64,000 nucleotides of DNA from Mycteria americana (lineage: Eukaryota; Chordata; Aves; Ciconiiformes; Ciconiidae). Location of the stretch: positions 2,058,501 to 2,122,500 of the forward strand of contig NC_134366.1 of assembly GCF_035582795.1 (NCBI RefSeq), given 5' to 3'. The notes under the pieces were generated by a model, which saw only the letters and a program-made list of their open reading frames with translations, had not been told where the DNA came from and made no database searches. Shown one piece after another: positions 38,701 through 50,925 of this stretch. Numbering within the stretch: the first letter of the stretch is position 1; every line of letters begins with the position of its first letter. The translations under genes were made by a program, and so were the position numbers.

Positions 38701-41700
38701 TGTTGGCAGTGGATCAGCTGACCAGCCATAGTGCTCATGCAGTCTTTCGTCATTAGATATCTGTCCAAATCTTATTCCAGCTTCTTGAGTCTGTATGTGG
38801 GAACTCTCTCTTGGCACAACTAAAAAACTAGGGGAAAGAGAGGGAAAAGTACAACAAAAAAGGGAAAGGGTAATTTTTGAAGAACAATGAAAGTTCTATT
38901 AGATGTCAAGACCAAAATTATTTGTTTGGTGGACACCTTTTTAAAAAAGATCTCAAGCTCCTTCAGAAATGTGCCAGCTGATCAACAAAGAAAGAAGAAA
39001 TAAGCGGATGATAACTATGGTAGAACAAGAAATGTAACTAGAAATACACCCAAGGGCAAGTCCTGGGTATGAATGCTGCGGTGTTAGCATGGGATCATAT
39101 TCCCTGTTTGCAGGCTGAATTGTGTCTGTATATCACGAATTGATCCTGGGCAGATCTGGATCTCCGCATGCTTTGCACATACTTGAACGTTAACTCAGCT
39201 GCCAGAGCTCAGCTCTCTTTTCACACCTCCGTGGCTTCTTCAACCAAGCAGTGCCTGGCGGAGGGTCCCCAGGGTTTCAAGAGCATGGAGAAGAGCTAGC
39301 CCTTGAGTCCTTCAGCCCAGGACATTCCTGGCGTTCCTCTGACAGCCAACTCTATGTGACTATTGTTCCCAAGCTGTTGATTCAGATTGGGTTACAGCCC
39401 TTGATGGGGGGGCTGAGTTTCACAACCAGGCCAGAAATTCCACTGCATGAAAAAGGAAGATGAGTATTTTGGGAAGTGGCAGTAATGTTACACAGGTGAC
39501 ATCACAAGAAAAGACTCCATGTTCCCTTTTGATACCCCCTCTACTTATTAAAACAAAAAAACCAGCATCGACACCAAGTAAATTATTTACTGTTAAGACA
39601 TTGCTGTGTAAGGTTTCACGAGTATGTTCCCATCACACACACTGTGTGCCTTCTGCAGGAATTGTGTTCAGCTCCCAGGATGTATATAGTACAGTGTGGA
39701 AACATAATGGGAAATTTATTTATTTCCTAATTCTGTCACAGATTCTCTGTTTGACCTTGGTAAAATCATCTATCCTCCAACTAAAAAAAAAAAAAAAGGT
39801 GTAGTATAACACTACCCACTCCCTTTTTCGCGTCCTGTCACTTGTATGTGTATTCTAAATTTTTATATTTTTATTTCTATATTTTACATAATATTTTTTT
39901 AATTTTTTTTTTCCTCCATGTCTGTAACTAGCAAGCTGGAATTGTGGTTTCTGCTGGGACCTCAAGATAGTCCTGTGACTCCAATGATAATGATAAATGA
40001 TAGCAAGGTGTGAATTACTTTGACCATCACTGCAAAAGTTGCCTTAATGGTTATGGCCCAGAATTTTAAATATCTCTGGTAATAAAAAAGGAATAGAGAA
40101 GTGAATAGCAGGGCCAGATCATGAGTCTTTATGGTTCATTTGAAGTTGCTAGCTCATCTGCAAGCAGGATTTGGCCTACAGGAAGCAGAAATGAGATAAG
40201 CTGGGCAGATATTTTTGTTGTTGAGAGAAAGTTCCAACAGAGGCCTGGCTTGTTGAAGGCTGTTTCTTGTGATGTGGGATTTCTGCCTTCACATCCCATC
40301 ACATCAGAAGACGACATAAGCTCAGAGCTTCCCAAGCTATGCTGAATGCTATAGGTGTGTATGTCCTGGGAACTTGCTCTGATGGACTCTGGGCTTGGGC
40401 TTTGATAACGACTGGAGTAGAGACAGCTACCCAGAAAATTAATGAGTGTCTCTTGCACATCACTCTGAGAGCATCGGAACAGAAAAGTGAGAGTCTCAGA
40501 CTCAGCCTGGGACCTTTGCTAACCCCAAAGTTGCAATACTGCAGCATTTACCACAACTTCACAGCTTGAAATACAGTTTTACTTGGCTGAAGCTCATTTC
40601 ATGTAACTAGCCAACCTGATTAGCCTTCTAGGCTTCTTGTCTGGTAAGTGGTGTGATATAGATGACTTTGAACAGCAAGTAAGACAGGTTTCCAAGAGAA
40701 TGTGATAAATTGCCTTTTCTTCATGGAAGCTTTTCTGTTCGTTCCTAAAAGGAAATCTGAATGGACAATAATACAAAAGAATATGTGTATTTAGGGGGAG
40801 GGAGGAAAGAAGGAAGGATGACTTGTAGCTCCAGTGTGGGAGCAAACTTGGTTTACACATTAATGTACTGCATTTTGGTGTCTTCAAATAAGGAAAGAGT
40901 CAATTACAGGCCCTGACTAGAGATTTTTTTTCAGGTTGAAAGCAGGAGTCTTAATTACATGAGGCATTTAACAGTGGCCAGTGCTCAGACTCTGGAGGTG
41001 TCCTCCAGAAACTGAAGTTTTCCAGTCTTCAGAACAAACTTTGCTTTAGGAGGTCTGACCTGCCACTGTGATTCATCTACTTCGGGACAAAAAACCCCAC
41101 TGTTTGATGACGGCTCTGGGTGAAGAAACTTCCCAAAATACCTAAAGCATTCCCTGCAGTGTGTGATACATTGGTTTAATTTAAGTGGCAAGAATTTATA
41201 CTACAGATTTGCTTGCATGTGACTGTGCAGAGAGGAGTGGGATGTTCAACTTTTTATAGATGATCCCATTAAGGAGGTTGTATGATTAATTACCTCTTGC
41301 GTCCAGCACCAGGTCAGAGAAGTCTCCTGAGATGTCCTCTTCTCAGACATTACTGTGAATCGAGGTAAATTCCTTTTTTTTTTTTATTTCCCCTGTGTCC
41401 GTCACTGCCCCCTTTTGGGTCATTTTCCTAGTATAGAGCTAGACCTCTGTGAATGCACTTTAGGTTGCTAGAAGAGGGCAGCTGTTACTTACAGTCCCTG
41501 GGATTGTTTTTCAGTTAATGCCACTGAAAACAACACAGCTTGGAAGAAAGGAAGAAATCCACCTTTGCCCACCCCTTGCACTGCAGCTGTCTTTGGTAGT
41601 GGTTTAGTAATAACTTGAAATACTCAGCTTTGAAATTTACAGCAGCCACGTTGCAGTACAAGTGGGGACAGTCAAAGGCTGTAAAAATAGTTGCAGTGCC

Positions 41701-44224
41701 ATATGAGCTGCTGATCTCATACAGTACCAAAAAAGAGAGAGCGAAGGAGCAGAAAGGAGGAGAGCAAAATGCCACAGCCCCATTGAAATCAGCTGTGCAG
41801 ATCTCATTTTCCTTATAATGGGCTTCATAAAGTTGAAACCACAAGGTGATGATGAAACGGTGATGGTAGTGGGGAGTTCTGGATAAATCAACTTGGATCT
41901 ACCACTTTTGCCTTCAGCATCTGCTCTAGGATCTGCAAGGTCACCCTGAAAATAAGTATTTACTTGCCTGCTAAGTAACCAGTGATCAGGGTATGGGTAG
42001 TAACCTGTTGTTAACCTGTCGGTTGCTGAGGGTGATCATTTTACTTCGTCCCTGAGAAGATCATGAGTTGACTTGCTCATAGCCCATAAGTATTCAAAGG
42101 AGAAGAGTTCTCAGACTCTGTTGAGTCCCAAAGACAAAGGCAGGAAAATCTGTGATGGATGGAGGCCGGGGGAAGGTATACTCCTTTTGGAAATAAAGGA
42201 ATGCGTTATTTTACTCCTTTCCTGAAAAGACAATTGAAATATCCTAGTGGGGATGAAATGGGCTGTACAAGTATGGAAATGTGGAATTTTCGTACTTTAA
42301 GCATCTGAAAGTTAAGCCTCCAATGTGAACGGCTGGGATTTCCTTTGCCAACATATATAGCGAAAGAAAAGTCTAGAAGGATATTCATCCTACCTGTTAT
42401 AAAGACCAAAAGTTGGATAGAATCACCATCCGGGAGTGTTTCTTCATTTTGACAAAGAAAAGGCATAGCTGATTGCTCATGTAAAAGCTAGAGTTAAATG
42501 ACATCACTGTCCCCTAACGTTTCTAATAGGAACGAGATGATTTTCTGAAGAAAATGAAAGTCTATACTTAAAAGAAGTAGGCTATCATGAAGTCTGCAAA
42601 ATAGCTGTTAATTAGTCCTTTTAATTGACATCTAACACTTTTTCCTTTCAACAACCATCTGAAGGATACTGTTGATTTTTGCAGACTTTTACTGGCTTTG
42701 CAGCAGGACTTTAAAAGTTTGCTAAGGCTGTAACGCACAAAGCATTTCATTTCTATTCCTCGTCTCATGGTACCTAAATAGTCTCAGGATCCATTAAATA
42801 GTAATTTTCTACTAAATCCCACATGTAGCAAGAGCAAGAGCACATTTCCACCGAGTTTTGTGTCACCAGTGCTGCTTTGCTGCTTGGTATCTTCAGTGTT
42901 CCATTTTCTATATAGATCCAGCTTTTTTTTTTAATTTTTTCTTTTCTTTTTTTCCCCGTCCCCTGCCCTGGCCTGATGAACAGCAAACATATGTTCTCCT
43001 GATCCCAATAGACAGAAAGTAAGTGATGGTTACTGCCAGACAATCTACTATTCTGGTCCATATCCACAGCTGGTATAAATCAGCATAGTTCCATTGAAGT
43101 TAATGGAACTCACTGATTTATAACAGCTGAAGAGTTGGTCCAAAGGCAGGCGTTTGCTCTTCTTTCGAGCTGATGTTCCTATAGGAAGCAGCGGTAATAT
43201 TGGTCAGACAATTCACCCTATGGAAATTGGGAGCAGCAACAGTAATCTCAGAGAAAATTCTCATTTTTACCTTTATTTCTGTCCTCCTCCACCTTTGCTC
43301 ACAGCAGCTTCCCATCAGATAAACACCCTCTCCGTTGGCCCACCACATCCCTCTCTCTCCACGCAGATACAACCCCTTCTGTTCTTCCTTCCAGTATCTT
43401 CTTGCCTTGTTTTAACCACTCAGGTTTTAAGGCATGAATGGAAAAACTGATGAGCTCTACAGTTGATAAAAAATAGAGTGAGAAATGGAGATTTCTTGGA
43501 AGTTCCCTGTCTGGTTTTCTTTTTTTTTTCCCCTCTTTTCTTTTTCATTAACTATCTTTGAAATGCCATTGCTGTTTGAAAATATCCGACTTTCTGTTTA
43601 TAACTTGATTATATCAAAGTACAGAAGTTGAGTAGCATATGAGCAGATGTGGTTTGGAGCTTGCTTTCTTCATCCAACAGCTGACACTACATCTGCTGTG
43701 CTGGGGACTGAAGAAGCAGAAAAATAAATTGTCTTCTGGTTGAAAATCTTCTAAAAACAATTTTTCTCTGTTCTCTGGGGAAGACACTCAAGCTGTGGCC
43801 ATCTCACAACTCTAAGGACAGCATGCCTTATTGGGAAAAGTTGCACAACCACTTTTGGTTGGAGAGAGAACATCTTTGACGTGCTTTCAACCTCTCATTT
43901 AAAGATGTCTGGAGAGTTTCCATCAATGGTTGTTTTTGAAGAGAGAAGTGCAGTTAAACTCAAAGATTAATTTTAATTTTATTTTTAACAGAAAAAAACC
44001 CTAACCTACTGGGGGGGGGGGAGATATTATTCTGTTGAGATTTCAAATATCTGAAAACTGATATGTTTTGGCCCCAAATAGTTCAATTCAAATATACCAC
44101 ACCATTATTTCATGAAAATAGGTAACTTTCTCAGGTAGTCATTTTCCTCAGAAAGAGGCGATTCACATTCTCTATACAATCTCCTCTACTTGGTCTGAGG
44201 GGGAGTGTGGCGAATTGCAGTACA

Positions 44225-44328
44225 TGGAGTAAGATTGCTAGATAATCTCATCTAGGCTCCCTTTCCTGTGAAAGGTTCGACCAGATGATCTTTTGAGGTC
44301 CCTTCCAACATGGGCTGTTCTATGATTC
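44225..44328 (+). mobile_element. CR1 3'-end fragment
   Basis: The segment contains the CR1 3' hallmarks GACCAGATGATCTT, AGGTCCCTTCCAAC and TTCTATGATT in order. Only the last 100 or so bases are present, and the 5' part is diverged. The element is too short to carry any coding sequence. Confidence 0.8.
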
Positions 44329-47300
44329 CAGTAAAACTGGACAGACAGACTTATCAAGGACCAGAGAATCATAAGGCACTGTGGCAGTAGTCCCAAATTT
44401 AAATTATTCAGATTTTGGCCAGAATATTTTGTTTTCACTTATATTGTATTTTTCTGGTTCTTAATTCCATTTTTTTCTGTGGGAAATGTGTTGATGAGCT
44501 CTGTTCTCTTTGAAGATGATCCTGGTCCATCTCTCAGGAGAAACTTATCATACTTCGATGATCAAGAGAATTTTAGAAAATTCATAGCTATCCCAGCATC
44601 TCATGTAGGACTCTAGGGTGATTCTGGAATAACGTTTTGGCACTGAGATCTGCTGCTAACATCTGTTGTGAGCATGACTGAAAAACTGAAGACCACTCCC
44701 CTCCGCCCCCTGCCCTTCAAAACCTATTAATAGGAAGAGGGATTTTTGGTCAGGGTTTTTTTGCAGCTGCTGGGACTCTAGGGATCCTCATGGAAGAGAT
44801 GAATGGGGGATTTAGGGCAAGATTAGCCGCATTGATTTAGCTGTTTGCAGAAGGATTTACAGGGCATTGGAGTATCTTTAATCCATGGAATCGATCCAAG
44901 ATATCCACCCAGCAGTGGTTAGCCAGCCCTGCAGGTACTTAAGACTCATAACGTACCTCCCTGTTTTGCCTTGACATTGTATATTGAAATAAAGATAAGC
45001 ATACATATATGCAGTAATCACATAGATGGGGCTATTGCCTGTGATTTATGCTACATTGTGATGAAAAAGCAAAGTGAAGAACCACCTGAAGCTGTGAGAA
45101 AGGGCTGGTCTCTTAGGGTATTTTGGTCATCAATAGGTCTACGCAATAAACTGAGCAGAAGTCAGGAGGGAAAGTGCCATGGGTCTAGAAGAGGAACAGG
45201 CAGGTAGGAGACTGAATGAAATCCCAAAGTATTTAACTGGGATTTTTTGGCATTGCCAGAAGCCTCCCGTCCAAGCAGAACTGACAGTTTACAAAAAGTG
45301 GCAGGATACTGCAACCATTTTGATTTTGACAGAATTGCAAAGGATCTTTTCTGTGAACTGTGTCAAGCCAGCTGCATTGTGAATACACTTTATCATGAAT
45401 ATATAAAAAAGCATATTGAGATAATCTTTGTATGACAGTACAACTGAATTTTGGCTGAGAATCAGACTGAGGTGAGCTTTCAGCCACCTTTCTGGATCGT
45501 CTTTGCTATTATTTCTCTAATGTCTTTTTATTAGAGAACAGCTTGGGGAGGGACACCACCAACAAACCCCACAACCACGGCTGATTTGTGGAATTCGAAG
45601 AGAAAGTGAAATACGACTCTCCTTGTTATTATGGGCTCTTCTTATCTCGCAGAGGTGGAGGTGACAAGATCCCAGGCTGCTGTTGAGCTGCTGCTGGCAT
45701 CTTAATTGCCTGATATTTTCCAGTGCTGTTTTCAGTTCAGGAATAAGACCTGGTGGCTTTTTCAAATGTTGTGTGAAACGCACTCATGTGCTTAGGCTGG
45801 TGCCTGCTCAGGTACTGTCCTTGTGGTTATGGCCGTTCTCAGAGCGCATGCTAATTTGCACTGCAGTTTTGCTGCTTTGAATTAGCAGAACTCAGAATTT
45901 CCTGGGTCTGTGCTGGCTCCTGCGATGTCAGTCGAGAAGTCTGTAGTGGGGGAACATAGTGAAATTCCTCCCTGGTATTTCTTCGGGTATGTAGAAAGCT
46001 CTTACAATTCTCCGGCCATGACTCATTTCAATGCAGAAATCAATGCAACAAAACGTTTTACAGGGCATGAAAACAATGCATGATTTCTGCTATTTCTTCG
46101 CAGAAATATCTACAGCTTGCAAAGTTTACAGGGATCACTTATTCCGATCGGCAGGGACATCAGACACTTTCCACACTTAATTCTTGTTTGCCCTGGGCAG
46201 AAAATAGGCAAATGATCAATAGAAAGCTGCAGGAAAACCTCTACTCCGGAGCTTTGCAATAGGAAAGAAATCTCAGAAGATGGAATTCAGCCCGGGTAGG
46301 GTTCATCTTACTTAATTTAGATGTCTACAATGTAAATAGCTTTATGTGAGCTATGTGGCTCTGCTCCCATCACAGTCAACAGAGATCTAGTCCATATATT
46401 CAGTGTGAGGGTGATGTAGGTATCTATGGCTTCACTCAGCTGCTTAAATGCAAGTATCTAGTGTCATTTGAGATGCGTCTGCCTACCGTGGCCTCTCCAG
46501 AAGAGTGTGGGTGTCCTGTAGTTTAATAATTCACAGGGGATTGGATTAATTTGCCTACATAAGTGTTTCTTGAGCCGTTTCTGATACCCTGTAGTATCTG
46601 AGACATGTATGGGATTGGCAGGTATGCAGTTATGGCACAGACCCTATGGGAGACTGAGGCCCTTCTGCAACGGCAGCTGAAGGCCAGATGGGATCACCTA
46701 GTGCATCTCTGTTGCATCTCCAGTGTAAACACCCTATAACGCAGGGACCAAATGTAGGTTTCTACCGTAGGGAAGCTGAACTGCTCCTCTGGCTGCACTG
46801 GTTATGGTGAGTAGATCAAGACTTTGGTAAGCTGCTGTCAGAAACTTCTTCCCCAGGTGACCACACAAACATGGATTGGGACTGGTGGGCTCCATCAGAG
46901 CGGGTCTTGGGGCTTTTGTGAACTGAAGAGAATTGGCAGGACTGGAGTCTGGTCTGGGCAGAGTGAGCAGACAGATCTCTGCACAGCTTCTCATGGAGAC
47001 ACATCCCTTCTCTACTACCAGCTTTGACCAGAATTGAGTCTCCTGGAAGGTGACACACTGCAGGGAAAAACACAGTTCTCCAGGCTGAAACACTGAAACA
47101 CCAAAATACCTCACCAGCTTGGTCAGGAGCAGCTCAGGGCTGCTGTCATCGACAATGGTCTTGAAGTTTCCTCTTTGATTAGAGGAATGAGATTTGCTTC
47201 CCGTTATCCAAAAAGCACAAATTACCATTAGTGTGATAATCATGCTATTGCAGTGATGTATTATTATTGCAGTAAATACCGTGGCATTGCCTCAGACCTG

Positions 47301-48103
47301 GAATCAGAAAGCAGGCTCTCATTCAGGTAAGACCTGGAACTGCACACGATGGTGTATAGACACAAAGCTCAGCCCTTCTCCATTCCCCCTCCGGTCTCTC
47401 TAGGACCCCAACTGTTTTCACTTGCTGAAGCCATGGTGGAGACAGCAGCTTAACGGGGGTGGCCAACTTTCTGCGTAGTATTCATGTCACACTTCAAAGC
47501 TGCTTGTGTACTGCCAGCAAGGGATGTGCTGCGATTTGGGAGCAGCTGGGCAGGATAAAGCACAAGTGCTATCGCAGCAAAGCCACCCAGGGAACCGAGG
47601 AGTGCAGAGAGGCAGGCACTGGGGGGGTCAGGCTGACAGGGGGGTTGGGAAAAGCCCAAAGGGGTTTGAATGGTAGATTATCAGGACGACGTAGTAAGTA
47701 AACCAGAGAGATTTATGATTCAACTGATATTTATTTGAAATATCAGCACAGGTTCCCTTTCCAAATACATTGTGTTTTGGTGGGTGGTTGTCTTGTTACA
47801 GGGGATGATGGTTTTTTTGGAAAAAAAAAAAAATGTAGGCGATGTGGAAGTGACCGTGTCTCAGAAAGTGACCTCCTGATTTAGAAAAATGACATAAGCA
47901 AATGCAGATCTGAAAATTGTTAACTCCGTTTTGCTTTGAAGGGGGGGTATTTAAATCAAAGTAAGGCTGGGATTAGAAAAGCTTCAAGTGGATACCCTTA
48001 TCTTAGTTATTTTAATAGGAATTTGGCATTCAAGTCCCTAAAATGGTCTGGAAAATCTCAGCCATGAGGATGTACTTACAGACACCCAGCGCTATCCCAG
48101 ACC

Positions 48104-48140
48104 ACGTGTGTGTGTGTGTGTGTGTGTTTGTGCGCGTGTG
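48104..48140. repeat. GT microsatellite
   Basis: A (GT)n run at 48104-48127 is followed by TTTGTGCGCGTGTG. It lies about 150 bases upstream of the MEF2/TATA element of the myosin light chain gene and could vary in length between individuals. Confidence 0.9.
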
Positions 48141-48286
48141 AGCATTTTAGATGCATTCTGCTATAAGCAATACTGGTTCTTTGCACCTTCCCAGGAGAAG
48201 AGCAGTGTGTGATCTGAGGCATGAATTCTCCCCTGCACCAGCTGACACGTTGATGGTCAACCTCCCATATAGCTCCATCCTCACAT

Positions 48287-48298
48287 CTAAATATAAAT
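48287..48298 (+). promoter_or_regulatory. Overlapping MEF2 site and TATA box upstream of the myosin light chain exon
   Basis: CTAAATATAA at 48287-48296 fits the MEF2 consensus YTAWWWWTAR exactly, and it overlaps TATAAAT at 48292-48298. MEF2 sites are typical of striated-muscle promoters. If this TATA is used, transcription would start near 48320, just ahead of a purine-rich stretch ending in a consensus splice donor. A CATATA-containing, partly CArG-like sequence lies just upstream (about 48265-48273). The role is inferred from position and motif only. Confidence 0.45.
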
Positions 48299-48319
48299 CT
48301 GTGCTTGTCTTTTAATGAA

Positions 48320-48392
48320 CCGCAGCACAACAAAGGCCAGAAAGAGAAGAAAGACACTGAAAGAGAGACACTGCAGCAAGGGAGCTGGGAAG
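48320..48392 (+). other. Possible non-coding first exon of the myosin light chain gene
   Basis: The stretch ends AAG|GTAAGT, with the donor at 48393, a textbook 5' splice site about 100 bases downstream of the TATA box at 48292. The matching acceptor would be the long pyrimidine tract about 48752-48791 ending AAAG at 48795 or CAG at 48798, which would leave a short 5' leader before the ATG at 48816. The left boundary is only an estimate from the TATA position. The alternative is an unspliced leader starting from a nearer promoter around 48594-48629. Confidence 0.35.
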
Positions 48393-48593
48393 GTAAGTGT
48401 CAGCATGGCTCTGGGGAGGATAAAACCCATCGATGGGACCTGGGTTGTAACCCAACCTCCCTCTCGTACACGTACGCGCATGCACACGCACACCAAAAAT
48501 GTTTGACCCAGCGCCAGCCTCAGCCCTAAAACCCCCAAACTCTCTTTCCATTTAAGTGCTAATTCGTAACAATGCCGTATCCATCCGATGGCT

Positions 48594-48629
48594 CTAAAAT
48601 AGCCGGGTAAATGTCTTGTCCTTTTATAG
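48594..48629 (+). promoter_or_regulatory. Alternative muscle-type promoter cluster: MEF2-like and CArG-like sites
   Basis: CTAAAATAG at 48594-48602 is one base shorter than a MEF2 consensus. CCTTTTATAG at 48620-48629 is one mismatch from the CArG box bound by serum response factor and also contains a TTTATA core. A CATGTG E-box follows at about 48654. Together these resemble a compact muscle control region within 225 bases of the start codon and could be an enhancer or an alternative promoter to the one at 48287. The match to consensus is imperfect. Confidence 0.3.
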
Positions 48630-48815
48630 CAGTGGCCCTATTGTCAGCTCTGGCATGTGACAGGTCTGAGAGTGACACAATGAGTGACTTCAAGAGACCG
48701 GACAGGGATAAAGACCTGTGTGTGCTGGTGATTTATCCTGCAGCAGCCACCTCTTTCCTGTCTGTCTGTCTGTCTCCTTCTCTCCCTTTCTAAAGCAGCC
48801 CACCAGCAAACCAAC

Positions 48816-48950
48816 ATGCCTCCAAAGAAGCCTGAACCTAAGAAGGCCGAACCTAAGAAGGCCGAACCGAAGGAAGAACCCAAACCAGCGCCTAAACCAG
48901 CAGAACCAGAACCCAAAAAAGAAGTTGAATTTAACCCAGCTTCTATCAAA
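48816..48950 (+). CDS. MYL3: First coding exon of a muscle essential myosin light chain, MYL3-like (partial gene)
   Basis: Essential light chains bind the lever arm of myosin II in the sarcomere; long isoforms carry a Lys/Pro/Ala-rich N-terminal extension that contacts actin. The exon encodes 45 residues: it opens MPPKKPEPKK, continues with EPKKA-type repeats and ends EVEFNPASIK. That end resembles the mammalian MYL3 exon 1 end (EVEF...KIK) more than MYL4 (EPAFDPKSVK) or MYL1, which is why I prefer MYL3. The start codon has A at -3. The exon ends in phase 0 at a GTACGT donor (48951), the position where this family splices before the segment leading into the first EF-hand. The EF-hand exons were not found downstream in the window, so the gene is cut by the window edge. 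Family membership is fairly sure; choice of paralogue is less so. The reading frame running past 48950 is intron. Confidence 0.72.
48834..48878 (+). repeat. 15-bp tandem repeat inside the light chain N-terminal extension
   Basis: Two exact 15-base units (gaacctaagaaggcc, at 48834-48848 and 48849-48863) are followed by a diverged third (48864-48878). Each unit encodes EPKKA or a variant, so the number of units sets the length of the charged, proline-rich arm without changing the frame. Confidence 0.85.
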
Positions 48951-50794
48951 GTACGTATCGTTCAACCTGGCATGGGAGGGAGCAGGCTGGTGGGACTTGG
49001 GTTGGTGGTGGTTCTGGTGGTGGTGTATTCAATGCTGCGGAATGACATTCTCCAAAAGTAGCTCTTGGTTTTGAGCAGAAAGTGAGCAGAAAAGGCAATT
49101 GCCACAGGTAGAGTAAGAGTGGGAGCAAAGTCACTGGGGGATTCTGCTAAACAGAGAAGCTAAAAGCTGAATCTTATTTTATCTGAGGATGTTCAGACCT
49201 GTTTGTCCCGTCTTATCCCCAAACTAGCAAATTTTATTGCATGCAAGCTTCACTGACCTCAGTGAGAAACTTAGTGCTCCTCTGCAGGCAATATTGCAGG
49301 TAGATGCCAGGAAGGCTTGACTGTACTCAGAGCTGACCACTGACTAACCAACGGCCAAGGCTAGATTGTAGGCTTGGAGTGGGCTGAGAGCATGGGTTGA
49401 ATTCATTTCTCTCTGCCTGGAACGCATCACTTTAGTAAACATCACCAGCCTGGGACTTTCTTAAAGTGAGCCAGTGACACCTCCTGTGGTTTTCCAGAAA
49501 AGCCTAAATGAATGGCAAAGGAACTATGTGCTTATGTGTGTGTTTTGGAAGGCAGAGAGAAACTTGGGCAAAAATCCCGATTTCCTGAATGACCTGCTGC
49601 TTTCAGGTTCTGCCCCAAGGATTCCTCCAAAGGACATGAGCCTTCTCCTCCTCCCTCTCCTCTAGAGAAGTCTCTGCTGGAAAGAGTCACTGGTGATCTC
49701 AGCAGGGTTTGCTGAAGTCTTCCTCAAATGTGTAAGGACAAGATTGTGTTTCCAAGGCCATTTCAGAAATAGATTTTGAGAGGATTTCGAGTCACTACTC
49801 TAATCCTGAGCTGCCTAACTGGCATCACGTTGCCCTTCCAGTGAACCACCCCTTTGACAGGGAACTGCCAATGTTTAGGAAACACTCAAGGTTTTAAAGC
49901 CATGAAGCAGGTAATTCCAGTGAAATGATGCTGGAGATCTGTTTCCCTTTCAAATGCTTTTTTCCATGGGAATTTACCCTTCAGCAGAGAGCGACTCTTT
50001 TATTTCAAAAGAAATTTCTCTCAGAGAATGATAAGGAGAAAGAAATTATATATTCCTATGGAAATGACCATGAAATGTCCTTGGGGGAAAGGCATTGCCC
50101 TTGGAGAAAAGAAGGGGAGTTTTGCAGAATCTCACAGGTTGCTTTCTCATGGGCATTTGGACCAGACAATGACTGGGTGTAAATCAGCATTATTTTGTTG
50201 ATTAGTTTAAAGCAGACAGGTTCCCTCCTGTTTCTTACAAGAAATTGAGCAACCAACGGGGGAGTCCTGGTGACCATCTGTGTTTAAGGTGAGCCATAGG
50301 ACATGAGACAAGACTAGATAATGCCAAAGAGGAAAGCTGACAGCTCCACTGCCATCCATGGAACCAGCTCCTCAGAGCTGAGGTGAGGGATGAATGTCTC
50401 TGGGACCCTCTCTTGTTAGCTCAAAAAGTAGTTTCAGCCTCAGGAAAACACAGAAACTATGTGAGAAAGGGAGTAAGTTACTCTGTCTCTTCTGTCTGCC
50501 TCCTGAGCACACCCCAACAGGTCTCATGGGTGGCTTGTAAATCACGGGCTGCTGAAACTGTTTGCTTCTTCTACGTGGGACTGACTCCTGCAGCTGGGGA
50601 TTTCTGACAAAGGAAGCACTGAAAGTGGATTTGTTCTTCCTTGAATTGTAAAGACCTTGAAAAGTTTTCAGTTTATATACTGGTGAAAAAAAAGCAGTCA
50701 TTTGTAACTATATGAAGAAGAAGTCAGGTTACAAGGGATTCAGTTTTGGGCTAGTTTTGGGAATAATGACACCATAGTAAGTGCTGTGCTCTGA

Positions 50795-50925
50795 GAAGGA
50801 CTTCCACTGTGACCTTGGGCAAGTGGTACGTGGTGGGATCCAGCTCTCTGCTGACATCTCTGTGCTTAACATTCCTGCACTGTAAAAGGAGGAGGGGGCA
50901 ATTGCAATAACTTCTCTTAGAGGGC
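50795..50925 (+). mobile_element. MIR-like SINE relic
   Basis: 'tgtgaccttgggcaagtggt', then 'ctctgtgcttaacattcctg', 'cactgtaaaaggagg' and 'caataacttctctta' follow the MIR core-to-tail order (gtgaccttgggcaagt, ctctgtgcctcagtttcc, tctgtaaaatgggg, ataataatac). This is the longest MIR-like match in the window. Confidence 0.5.

Larger units (their letters stand above)
29059..48103. other. Long gene-free stretch upstream of the myosin light chain gene
   Basis: No supported exon on either strand. It contains the 93-bp tandem duplication (30482), an AT hexamer repeat (32126), the nested repeat (33631), an ancient reverse CR1 (35320), AT-rich sequence at about 37070-37320, T/A-rich stretches near 39780-39910, and a CR1 tail (44225). 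A 54-base block with both splice signals (47273-47326) has one open frame but no other support. Distal enhancers of the downstream gene could lie here; none can be recognised from sequence. Confidence 0.55.

Noticed and set aside
39735..39785. Possible MIR-like fragment (tttgaccttggtaaaatcatc)
   Set aside because: Too short to separate from chance, and flanked by a poly(A) run.
46734..47243. 169-codon open frame on the - strand with a hydrophobic start
   Set aside because: The hydrophobic N-terminus suggests a signal peptide, but the rest is low-quality sequence with no domain, and there is no evidence of splicing or a promoter.
47273..47326. 54-base block between TTATTATTGCAG and CATTCAG|GTAAGA
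   Set aside because: Splice signals are good, but 18 codons give no identifiable protein and nothing nearby connects to it; only mentioned in the stretch description.
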